DNA from: Luteimonas_C sp035250245
GTDB lineage: Bacteria; Pseudomonadota; Gammaproteobacteria; Xanthomonadales; Xanthomonadaceae
DNA: 46,738 bases
Direction: 5' to 3'
NCBI GenBank assembly: GCA_035250245.1
Contig: DATFFH010000008.1
Span: 1-46,738 of the forward strand
Shown here: piece after piece, positions 8,219-15,390 of the stretch
Position numbering within the stretch: the stretch's first letter is position 1
Layout: the number at the start of each line of letters is the position of its first letter
The notes under the pieces: model-generated
Database searches by the model: none
What the model was told of the DNA's origin: nothing
What the model saw: only the letters and a program-made list of their open reading frames with translations
Translations under genes and position numbers: made by a program

Positions 8219-11200
8219 TCAAGCTTGGCCCGGATCGGCCAGCGGCTGCTGTTCATCCTTGATGTGCTCGGCCACCGCTTCGGCGTCGCGTCGCGCACGG
8301 CGCCCGCGCTCGCGGTAGTACTCGTCCGAACGACGATCCAGCAGGTCGTACACCACCGGGATCACCACCAGGGTCAGCAGCGTCGACACCAGCAGGCCGC
8401 CGATCACGGTGATCGCCATCGGCGAGCGCACCTCGGCGCCCTCGCCGAAGGCCAGCGCCAGCGGCAGGAAGCCGAACAGGGTGCACATCGTGGTCATGAT
8501 GATCGGGCGCAAACGCGAACGCGCGCCTTCGATCAACGCCTCGTGCTTGGCCGTGCCCGACTCGCGCAGTTGGTTGACCTTGTCGATCAGGATGATCGCG
8601 TTCTTCACCACCAGTCCGACCAGCAGGATCAGGCCGATGAACACCACCACCGATACCGGCGAGCCGGTCAGCAGCAGCGCCAGCACCGCGCCGACCAGGG
8701 CCAGCGGGATGGTGAACAGGATCACGAACGGATGCAGCAGCGATTCGAACTGCGAAGCCATCACCAGATAGACCAGGAAGATCGCCAAGCCGAAGGCGAA
8801 CAGCAGCGACTTGATCGAATCGGCCAGTTCCTCGCCCTGCCCGCCGATATGCATGCCGACGTCGGCGCCTAGCGGATCGTCGGCAACCATCTGCTGCACT
8901 TCCTGCACCGCGGTGCCCAGGTCGATGTCGCGCAGGTTGGCCGAGACGATAGCCACGCGCACCTGGTCGGCGCGGTGGATTTCGCTCGGGCCCACGGTCG
9001 AAACGACGTCGGCCACCGATTCCAGCGTCACCGGCTGGCTGCTGTTCGGATTCACGATCAAACGGCGGATGTTCTCCACCGAAGCGCGATCGGATTCCTG
9101 CGCACGCACCAGCACGTCGATCTTGCGGTCGCGGAAGCTGTAGCGCGTGGCGACGTCGCCGCGCACCTTCTTCACCACCACGTCGGCGATCTGGCGCGTG
9201 GTCAGGCCGAGCGCGCCGGCGCGGTCCTGGTCGAAGCGGATCTGGATTTCAGGGAAGCCCTGCTCCACCGTCGATTTCACGTCGGCATAGTGCGGGTTCT
9301 TGCGCAGCATCGCCGCCATCTTCTGGCCGGCGCGCTCGATCGAAGCCAGATCCTGGCCGCGCAACTCGATTTCCAGCGGCGTGGAGAAGCTGAACAGCTC
9401 AGGCCGGCTGAAATCGACCTGGGCGCCCGGATGCGATTGCATCGTCGCGCGCAAGCGCTCGGTTTCCTCGGCTTCGACCTGCTTGCTGCCGCCGTCGGCC
9501 ATCACCACGGTCAGCTTGCCGATGTTTTCGCCGCTTTCGGTCGGGTTCGCGTCCAAACGCGTGCCGCTGCCGCTGACGCCGTAGATGGTGCGGATGCCCG
9601 GATCCTTGTCGTGCGCCCCCTGCAATTCGCGCACCAGCTTGTCGGTGTCGCGCAGCGGCGTGCCCGGCGGCAGCTTCACCGTCATTTCGAAACGGTCCTG
9701 GGCCAACTGCGGGATCAGATCCGCACCCAACAGCGGCACCACCGCCAAAGTCGCCAAAAACGCGACCGCGGCGAAACCCAGCACAAACCATGGGCGGCGC
9801 ATCGCCGCCGGCAGCAGTTTCAGATAGCCTCGTTCGGCGCGGCCATAAGGCGCCATGGCGAGGTCGCTGAACTTGCGCATCACCGGCCCGATCACCGCGA
9901 CCAAGCCGCGCCAGATGCGGATCACGATCCAGGCGATGCCGAAGAAGGCGCCGCGCGAAGTCGCGCCGGCCGCATGGCCGACCGCGGCCACGGGCTTCTG
10001 CAGTTTCGATTCAGGCTGCCACTTCGGATGCGCTTCTTCCTCCGGGAACGCCAGCGGCGGCCTGCCCTTCAAAGAGCTCAGCATCGGAATCAGGGTCATC
10101 GCCACCACCAGCGAAATCGCGATCGCGATCGCCACGGTCAGCGCCTGGTCGCGGAACAGCTGGCCTGCGATGCCCTGCACGAACACCAGCGGCAGGAACA
10201 CGGCGATGGTGGTCAGCGTCGAAGCGACGACCGCCATGCTCACTTCGCGCGTGCCGGCGATGGCCGCGTCGATGATGCCCAGGCCGCGTTCGCGCGCCTT
10301 GGCGATGCTTTCCAGCACCACGATCGAGTCGTCCACCACCAGGCCGGTCGCCAGCGCCAGGCCGCCCAGCGACATCACGTTCAAGCTCAGGCCCAGCTGG
10401 CCCATGAAGAAGAACGTGGCGATGATCGACACCGGCAGCGACAGGCCGATCACGAACGTGCTCCAACCGTCGCGCAGGAACAGGAAGATGATCAGCACTG
10501 CGAGCAGGCCGCCGATGACGGCGTCGACCTGGACGTCGTGGATCGCGTTGCGGATGAATTGCGATTGATCGTCGATGGTGGTCAGTTCGACGTCGGCCGG
10601 GATCTGGTTCTTGATCTGTTCCAGCCGCGCCTGGATAGCGTCGGCGGTGGCGACGGTGTTGGCGTCGCCTTCCTTGTAGATCGCCAACTCCACCGCTTCC
10701 TTGCCGCCCAGGCGGATGATCGCTTCGCGCTCCTTGTAGCCCTGGCGCACGTCGGCGATGTCCTTCAGTCGCACCGGCATGCCGCCGGCGACCGCGCTGG
10801 ACGAACCGGAATTCGCGCTCTGCACCGAAGCCGCCGCGGCCATCGCCGCCGCGTTGCCGGTGGAGGCCGCAATGGCCGCCATCTGCGCCGCCGCGCTCTG
10901 CTGCGCGCCGTTGCCGGCGCTGGAGATGGTCACCAGCATTTCGCGCATTTCCGGCACGCTGGCGAACTGGTTCACCGTGCGCACGAGATAGCGTTGCGAG
11001 CCTTCTTCCAAGCGGCCGCCGGAGATGTTGATGTTCTCCTGCTGCAGGCGCTGGATGACGGTATCGATCGGCAGGTTCAGCTGCGCCAACTTCTGCTGAT
11101 CGATATCGACCTGGATTTCATCCTCCAGGCCGCCGCCGACCTTCACCGCGGCCACGCCTTCGACGGGCTCCAGTTTCTTCTTCAGGTCGTCGTCGGCATA

Positions 11201-11743
11201 GCGGCGCAGCTCGGTGAGCTTGCGCACGGTCTCAAGATCGCTCTTGCCCGCTTCTTTCGACGAAAGCGCAAGGCGCAAGATCGGCTCGGTCGAAGGATTG
11301 AAACGCAGCAGCACCGGCTGCTTGGCTTCCTGCGGCAAGGTCAGCACTTCGATCTTGTCGCGCACTTCGAGGCTGGCCTGGTCCATGTCGGTGCCCCAGG
11401 CGAATTCCAGCACCACGTCGCTCTGGCCGGTGCGCGACACCGACTTCAGCTTGCGCAGTCCCTTCACCACGCCGACGGCTTCTTCCACCGGCTCGGTGAT
11501 CAGCGTTTCTATTTCCGAAGGCGCCGCGCCGGTGTACTCGGTGCGCACCGTCAGCGTCGGATAGCTCAAATCGGGCAGCAGGTTCACCTTCAGGTCGTTC
11601 AAGGCGATGAAGCCGAACAACACGAAGGTGAGCGTGATCATGAAGATGGTGACGCGACGGCGGGTCGAGAACTCCACGAGCCCCGAAGTCGTCGCCGCCG
11701 CCACCGCTCGCGCCTTGTCGGCGCCGGTGTTGGGCGCGGCCAT
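8219..11743 (-). CDS. RND efflux permease (first of three in the operon), long form
   Basis: At 1174 residues this is about 130 longer than AcrB-type permeases. It keeps the canonical relay pair Asp471-Asp472 in TM4 (GLVVDDSIVVLES), unlike the two downstream permeases. Extra length comes from two places. One is an Ala/Ser/Asn-rich low-complexity insert at about residues 275-320 of the first porter region. The other is a long cytoplasmic and membrane-proximal linker after TM6 (PLAFPEEEAHPKW onward). The start ATG (11741-11743) overlaps the adaptor stop codon as TAATG, indicating translational coupling with the adaptor. It is not a close paralogue of the other two permeases. It probably pairs directly with the adaptor, and the substrate is unknown. 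Confidence 0.93.
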   Translation of the reverse strand: MAAPNTGADKARAVAAATTSGLVEFSTRRRVTIFMITLTFVLFGFIALNDLKVNLLPDLSYPTLTVRTEYTGAAPSEIETLITEPVEEAVGVVKGLRKLKSVSRTGQSDVVLEFAWGTDMDQASLEVRDKIEVLTLPQEAKQPVLLRFNPSTEPILRLALSSKEAGKSDLETVRKLTELRRYADDDLKKKLEPVEGVAAVKVGGGLEDEIQVDIDQQKLAQLNLPIDTVIQRLQQENINISGGRLEEGSQRYLVRTVNQFASVPEMREMLVTISSAGNGAQQSAAAQMAAIAASTGNAAAMAAAASVQSANSGSSSAVAGGMPVRLKDIADVRQGYKEREAIIRLGGKEAVELAIYKEGDANTVATADAIQARLEQIKNQIPADVELTTIDDQSQFIRNAIHDVQVDAVIGGLLAVLIIFLFLRDGWSTFVIGLSLPVSIIATFFFMGQLGLSLNVMSLGGLALATGLVVDDSIVVLESIAKARERGLGIIDAAIAGTREVSMAVVASTLTTIAVFLPLVFVQGIAGQLFRDQALTVAIAIAISLVVAMTLIPMLSSLKGRPPLAFPEEEAHPKWQPESKLQKPVAAVGHAAGATSRGAFFGIAWIVIRIWRGLVAVIGPVMRKFSDLAMAPYGRAERGYLKLLPAAMRRPWFVLGFAAVAFLATLAVVPLLGADLIPQLAQDRFEMTVKLPPGTPLRDTDKLVRELQGAHDKDPGIRTIYGVSGSGTRLDANPTESGENIGKLTVVMADGGSKQVEAEETERLRATMQSHPGAQVDFSRPELFSFSTPLEIELRGQDLASIERAGQKMAAMLRKNPHYADVKSTVEQGFPEIQIRFDQDRAGALGLTTRQIADVVVKKVRGDVATRYSFRDRKIDVLVRAQESDRASVENIRRLIVNPNSSQPVTLESVADVVSTVGPSEIHRADQVRVAIVSANLRDIDLGTAVQEVQQMVADDPLGADVGMHIGGQGEELADSIKSLLFAFGLAIFLVYLVMASQFESLLHPFVILFTIPLALVGAVLALLLTGSPVSVVVFIGLILLVGLVVKNAIILIDKVNQLRESGTAKHEALIEGARSRLRPIIMTTMCTLFGFLPLALAFGEGAEVRSPMAITVIGGLLVSTLLTLVVIPVVYDLLDRRSDEYYRERGRRARRDAEAVAEHIKDEQQPLADPGQA

Positions 11744-12894
11744 TACTGCTTACCGGATTTGGGCGGGGTTGCGGGCTTGGCCTGCGCTACGGCCTTGCCG
11801 TCGGCGGAGATCACCTGCACTTCGCTGCCTTCGCGCAGCGCTACCTTGCCGGCGGTGACCACGCGGTCGCCCGGCTTCAAGCCGGTGCGCACTTCGGCCC
11901 AAGCGCCGTCGGTATAGCCCAGCTTGACCGGCACGCGCGCGGCCTTGCCGTTGCGGATCACGTACACGGCGGGGTCGTTTTCGTCGTCGAGCAAGGCGAC
12001 GCGCGGCACCACCAACGCGTCGGCGCGCTGGTCGTAGTCGATCTTGATCCGGCCGAACATGCCCGGCTGCAGCACGCCGGCGTTGTCGAAGGCCAACACT
12101 ACGCGGAACGTGCCGCTGCCCGAATCCACCACCGGCGCCACGCGGTCCACCTTGCCGGTGAAGGCTTTGCCCGGCAGCGCATCGACCGCCATCGTCGCCG
12201 GCTGGCCGGCCTTCAGCGTGACCAGTTCGCGCTCGGGCACGTTGAGGGTGGCTTCCAGCTTGGAGTTGTCGACGATGCGGAAGATCGGGGTGTTGATCTG
12301 GACGAAGTTGCCGTCCTTGATCGAGCGCGAGGCGATGGTGCCGGAGATCGGCGCCAGCACCGTGGTGTAGGACAGTTCCAGCGTCGCCAGGCGGTACTGG
12401 GCGCGCATGTTCTCCAGGTCGTACTTGATCTGGTCAACGTCGTTGGCGCTGATCATCTGCTGCGCGACCAATTGCTGCGAGCGGCGGTAGCTGTTTTCCA
12501 GCTTGCGCATCTGCGCTTCGGTCTGGGCAACGGCCAGGCGGGCGCGGTCGGGATCCAGGCGCACCAGCGGCTGGCCGGCGCTGACCTGCTGGCCCTCTTC
12601 CACAAGCACTTTCAGCGCCACGCCCGAGGTCTTGGCGACTACCTGCGATTCGCCGCGCGCTTCCAGCGGCGCGGTGCCGGTGTAGCTGGCCGCGATGGGC
12701 CGGTGCGCGGCACTGGCCACCTCGACTGGAATGGCCTCGGGCTTGTTTTCCTTCCCGTCCTTGGCCTGGGCTTCGCCCTCCCCGCCGCCCTTGCAGGCGC
12801 ACAGGCTGACGAGCAGAAGGACGATCGGCAGCAGGCGGAAGCGGCTGGCGGTTAGCGTCCTGGCGGAACCGCTGGCGGAGGCGAAAAACGGCAT
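11743..12894 (-). CDS. RND efflux periplasmic adaptor (membrane fusion) lipoprotein
   Basis: This 383-residue adaptor would link RND permeases to an outer-membrane channel. A signal peptide with a hydrophobic core (LLPIVLLLVS) leads to LCAC, where Cys34 is a likely lipidation site. The split barrel-sandwich (lipoyl-like) domain shows at EARGESQVVAKTSGV and VLAPISGTIASRSIKDGNFV. The helical hairpin between them (about residues 110-175) is short. Beta-barrel and membrane-proximal domains follow (LVVPRVALLDD, VTAGKVALREGSEVQV). It is the first gene of the minus-strand efflux operon, and its TAA overlaps the ATG of the first permease. A 26-base palindrome lies 17 bases upstream of its start. No channel gene or regulator gene is adjacent. 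Confidence 0.92.
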   Translation of the reverse strand: MPFFASASGSARTLTASRFRLLPIVLLLVSLCACKGGGEGEAQAKDGKENKPEAIPVEVASAAHRPIAASYTGTAPLEARGESQVVAKTSGVALKVLVEEGQQVSAGQPLVRLDPDRARLAVAQTEAQMRKLENSYRRSQQLVAQQMISANDVDQIKYDLENMRAQYRLATLELSYTTVLAPISGTIASRSIKDGNFVQINTPIFRIVDNSKLEATLNVPERELVTLKAGQPATMAVDALPGKAFTGKVDRVAPVVDSGSGTFRVVLAFDNAGVLQPGMFGRIKIDYDQRADALVVPRVALLDDENDPAVYVIRNGKAARVPVKLGYTDGAWAEVRTGLKPGDRVVTAGKVALREGSEVQVISADGKAVAQAKPATPPKSGKQ

Positions 12895-12910
12895 CGGAAT
12901 AGGCTCTCGG

Positions 12911-12936
12911 AGGTGTTGTATCTAGATATATCACCT
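12911..12936. promoter_or_regulatory. Candidate operator of the efflux operon (26-base palindrome)
   Basis: AGGTG (12911-12915) and CACCT (12932-12936) flank a perfect inner palindrome TATCTAGATA (12919-12928). All share the same centre, and 11 of 13 positions match between halves. It lies 17-42 bases upstream of the adaptor ATG, a position where a dimeric repressor would block transcription. The AT-rich TATCTAGATA core stands out in this high-GC sequence. PadR- and TetR-type repressors bind sites of this shape. Which protein binds here is unknown, and no regulator gene adjoins the operon. Confidence 0.6.
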
Positions 12937-13022
12937 GGCCATGAATGCATCATGCGCCGAAGGTAATAGTGACGAGCGTAGGGGCGAAACCGTTGCAACC
13001 GTTCGTCGCCTCGGCGCAATCG

Positions 13023-13052
13023 TTGGGCTGCACGCGGCGCCCACGCTATACT
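13023..13052 (+). promoter_or_regulatory. Sigma-70-type promoter of the cytochrome pair
   Basis: TTGGGC (13023-13028) and TATACT (13047-13052) are separated by 18 bases, close to the sigma-70 consensus. The site lies 60 bases upstream of the first cytochrome start codon. Confidence 0.6.
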
Positions 13053-13111
13053 TTACGGACTGCGCGCCGATGACCGGCCCGCGACACTGCCAGCCCACCG
13101 AGAAGACATTG

Positions 13112-13447
13112 ATGCGACCGTTGCCGATCGCCTGCCTCGCGCTAGCCATCATCGCCGCTCCCGCCCTAGCCGCCGATCCGGCCAAGCCGCTCGTCGGCGA
13201 CGCCAAGAAGGGCCACCAGCTGACTTATACCTGCCAGGGATGCCACGGCATCGAGGGCTACAAGAACGCATATCCGAACTATCACGTGCCGCGCATCGGC
13301 GGGCAGTCGCAGGAATACCTGCGCAACGCGCTGAGCGAATACAAGGCGGGCAAGCGCAAGCATCCGACCATGCAGGCCCAGTCCGAGAGCTTCTCGGACC
13401 AGGACATCGCCGACATTGCCGCCTTCCTTTCGGAGCTGAAGCCGTGA
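13112..13447 (+). CDS. Periplasmic monohaem cytochrome c
   Basis: This 111-residue protein has a signal peptide (MRPLPIACLALAIIAAPALA, cut near residue 20) and one haem-binding motif, CQGCH at residues 41-45. A distal Met ligand is likely at Met87 in the HPTM motif. The PRIGGQSQEYL and DQDIADIAAFLSEL stretches are typical of cytochrome c4/c5-like class I domains. An open frame extends upstream to 12941, but the ATG at 13112 begins the signal peptide. It probably carries electrons in the periplasm for a respiratory complex. The next gene overlaps its stop codon (GTGA) and encodes a similar cytochrome, so the two are made together. The exact redox partner cannot be seen. Confidence 0.88.
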   Translation: MRPLPIACLALAIIAAPALAADPAKPLVGDAKKGHQLTYTCQGCHGIEGYKNAYPNYHVPRIGGQSQEYLRNALSEYKAGKRKHPTMQAQSESFSDQDIADIAAFLSELKP

Positions 13448-13893
13448 GCCGCGCCATGACCACGACCCGACTCGCCTTCGCCCTGATCGCGACCCTGGCT
13501 TTCGCCGCCTGCACGCCGTCGGGCGAAACTCCGGCCGAGCATTCCTCCGCCGACCGCGGCGAAGGCCACACCTCCTCGTCCGCCGGCCTGCCCGCGGGCC
13601 ATGCCGAGGCCGGCGAAAAGCGCAGCCTGGTGAAGAGCAAGGCGACCAACCAGAGCTGCATCGACTGCCACGGTAAGGAAGGCAACGTTCCGCTCGATCC
13701 GACCTATCCCAAGCTCGGCGGCCAGTACGCCGACTACATCGCCCACTCGCTGCAGATGTACCGCGACGGCGACCGCGAGCATCCGCTGATGTCGGGCCAG
13801 GCCAAAGACCTGACCGATCAGGAAATCGCCGACCTGGCCGCGTTCTTCTCGACCCGGCCCAGCCAGTTGCGCGACTTGCACGGCGCGCATTGA
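13444..13893 (+). CDS. Cytochrome c lipoprotein, monohaem
   Basis: This 149-residue protein begins with a lipoprotein-like signal (LIATLAFAAC, Cys23) followed by a Ser/Ala/Gly/His-rich spacer to about residue 60. A class I cytochrome domain follows with CIDCH at residues 72-76 and a likely Met116 ligand in HPLM. The GTG at 13444 is chosen as start because it overlaps the upstream stop by 4 bases and has GGAG at 13432-13435, 8 bases before it. An ATG at 13456 is the alternative. The domain resembles its neighbour (KLGGQYADYI against RIGGQSQEYL), so the pair likely arose by duplication, with one copy soluble and one lipid-anchored. A rho-independent terminator follows. Confidence 0.87.
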   Translation: MSRAMTTTRLAFALIATLAFAACTPSGETPAEHSSADRGEGHTSSSAGLPAGHAEAGEKRSLVKSKATNQSCIDCHGKEGNVPLDPTYPKLGGQYADYIAHSLQMYRDGDREHPLMSGQAKDLTDQEIADLAAFFSTRPSQLRDLHGAH

Positions 13894-13917
13894 TCCGCAC
13901 TCGAATCGCGATCGAAT

Positions 13918-13944
13918 AAGGGGCCGCAAGGCCCCTTTTCTTTG
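13918..13944 (+). terminator. Rho-independent terminator after the cytochrome genes
   Basis: The stem AAGGGGCC/GGCCCCTT with a GCAA tetraloop is followed by TTCTTT. It lies 25 bases after the second cytochrome stop. Confidence 0.85.
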
Positions 13945-13976
13945 CTCTAACCGCTCGCGGAATCCGTCGACCGACG

Positions 13977-14621
13977 TCAGCGCCGATCCCGGCCATGCCC
14001 CAGGCCTTCGAGGTAAGCGCAAAACATATCGGCCATGGCCGCGGCGTAGGCCTCGATCTCCACGGACGTCCGCGGGGTTTCGGAAAACTGTTTCCCTGCC
14101 GCGCTGAGCGTTGCCGTGATCAGGCCGCCCGCCAATGCGCGAGTCGCTTCCGAAGCCGCGGGCAGAGTCTCCTGCATGAACGCCTCGATCGTGCGACTCC
14201 CCGATACCCTCACCTCCCGCGCTTCAGGCGCATCGCGGTATAGCGGAGCGGCGTCGTTGAGCGCAACGCGCATCTCGGCCTCTTCGCATTCCGAACGGAT
14301 GAACGTATGGACCAGGATCCGCAGCCGTTTCAGCGGCGGTTTTCGGCGGTCCTCCAGGATGTCGCGCAGCAAACCCGTCGTCTGCCGCCATTCGTCGCTT
14401 TGCAGGCGAAACAGGATCGCCGCCTTGTTCGGAAAGTATTGGTAGAGCGATCCGATGCTGACACCCGCCCTCTCGGCCACACGCGCCGTGGTGAAACCGT
14501 GCGCGCCCTCCTTCGCCAAAACCTGAGCCGCCGCCTCCAGGATCGTGGCGACCAGTTCGCTCGATCGGGCCTGTTTGGGCTGTTTTCTCGAGGAAATATT
14601 GGGATTTCGGCGGTCGTTCAT
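13977..14621 (-). CDS. TetR-family transcriptional regulator
   Basis: This 214-residue regulator has an N-terminal TetR helix-turn-helix at residues 43-65 (FTTARVAERAGVSIGSLYQYF, split as FTTARVAERAGVS and IGSLYQYF), preceded by the usual helix ATILEAAAQVLAKEG. The C-terminal part is a helical ligand-binding domain with no recognisable ligand signature. The frame continues upstream to 14993, but the ATG at 14619-14621 gives the normal family length. It diverges from an O-methyltransferase gene across 90 bases that hold inverted repeats. It probably represses that gene and itself, which is the usual arrangement for TetR pairs. Confidence 0.88.
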   Translation of the reverse strand: MNDRRNPNISSRKQPKQARSSELVATILEAAAQVLAKEGAHGFTTARVAERAGVSIGSLYQYFPNKAAILFRLQSDEWRQTTGLLRDILEDRRKPPLKRLRILVHTFIRSECEEAEMRVALNDAAPLYRDAPEAREVRVSGSRTIEAFMQETLPAASEATRALAGGLITATLSAAGKQFSETPRTSVEIEAYAAAMADMFCAYLEGLGHGRDRR

Positions 14622-14630
14622 GGCAGTACG

Positions 14631-14672
14631 AGAATGCGAATACAAAACATGAGGAATTAGTCGCATTCTAAT
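14631..14672. promoter_or_regulatory. Inverted repeats in the TetR/methyltransferase divergent region
   Basis: AGAATGCGA (14631-14639) and TCGCATTCT (14661-14669) are perfect 9-base inverted copies. A shorter palindrome, ATTAG-N7-CTAAT (14656-14672), surrounds the right copy. TetR dimers usually bind palindromes of 15-20 bases, so the second is a good operator candidate. The 90-base gap must also hold both promoters. Confidence 0.5.
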
Positions 14673-14711
14673 CCAACGCAACACGCGCGTATTTTTAGAT
14701 TGGAGATTTGC

Positions 14712-15371
14712 ATGACTGCTTTGACTACCGCGCCGATCGCGCCCCTGTTGGACCGCTTGTTCGCGGAGGCCGATGCCGACTCGCCGAGCGCCGCCGTCGC
14801 TAGCCTGTCCGCCGAAGAGCGGACGCGCCTGATGCGGAGCAAGACCGAATACCGCGACTACTACCGCCGACTGAAGGATCTGGCGCTGCCGGTTTCGCGG
14901 GAGACCGGCACGCTGCTCTACATGCTGGCGCGCGGCTGCCGCGCGCGGAACATCGTCGAATTCGGAACCTCGTTCGGCATCTCGACCCTGCATCTCGCCG
15001 CGGCATTGCGCGACAACGGCGGCGGCCGCCTGATCACCAGCGAGTTCGAACCGTCCAAGGTGGCGCGGGCCCGCGAAAATCTGACCGCCGGCGGCGTTAT
15101 CGACCTGGTGGAGATTCGGGAAGGCGACGCCCTGAAAACTTTGAGCGCCGACCTTCCCGAAACGATCGATTTGCTGCTGCTCGACGGCGCCAAGGCCCTC
15201 TACCCCGAAATCCTGGACTTGGTGGAGGACCGGCTCAAACCGGGCGCTTTCGTCATCGCCGACAACGCCGACTGGAGTCCCGATTACCTGAAGCGAGTAC
15301 GCGCAACCGCTTCGGGTTACTTGTCCACGCCATTCGCCGAGGATGTCGAGCTTTCCTTACGAATCGATTGA
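14712..15371 (+). CDS. SAM-dependent O-methyltransferase
   Basis: This 219-residue class I methyltransferase resembles the O-methyltransferase family 3 group that includes caffeoyl-CoA and catechol types. SAM-binding motif I is IVEFGTSFGISTLHLA (residues 81-96). An acidic residue after the next strand (TSEFEPSK) would hold the ribose. DLLLLDGAK (153-161) is the family's motif before the metal and substrate site, and VIADNADW follows. The ATG at 14712 is chosen because GGAG sits at 14702-14705. A TTG at 14700 would add four residues. The divergent TetR gene probably controls it. The methyl acceptor is unknown. It is convergent with the TonB-dependent receptor gene, whose stop is only 20 bases away. 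Confidence 0.85.
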   Translation: MTALTTAPIAPLLDRLFAEADADSPSAAVASLSAEERTRLMRSKTEYRDYYRRLKDLALPVSRETGTLLYMLARGCRARNIVEFGTSFGISTLHLAAALRDNGGGRLITSEFEPSKVARARENLTAGGVIDLVEIREGDALKTLSADLPETIDLLLLDGAKALYPEILDLVEDRLKPGAFVIADNADWSPDYLKRVRATASGYLSTPFAEDVELSLRID

Positions 15372-15390
15372 GGCTGACCGCCTCCGCGAC

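Noticed and set aside
8975..11917. Long plus-strand open frame of about 980 residues opposite the first RND permease
   Set aside because: It is antisense shadow of a real RND gene in high-GC DNA, with no recognisable protein pattern.
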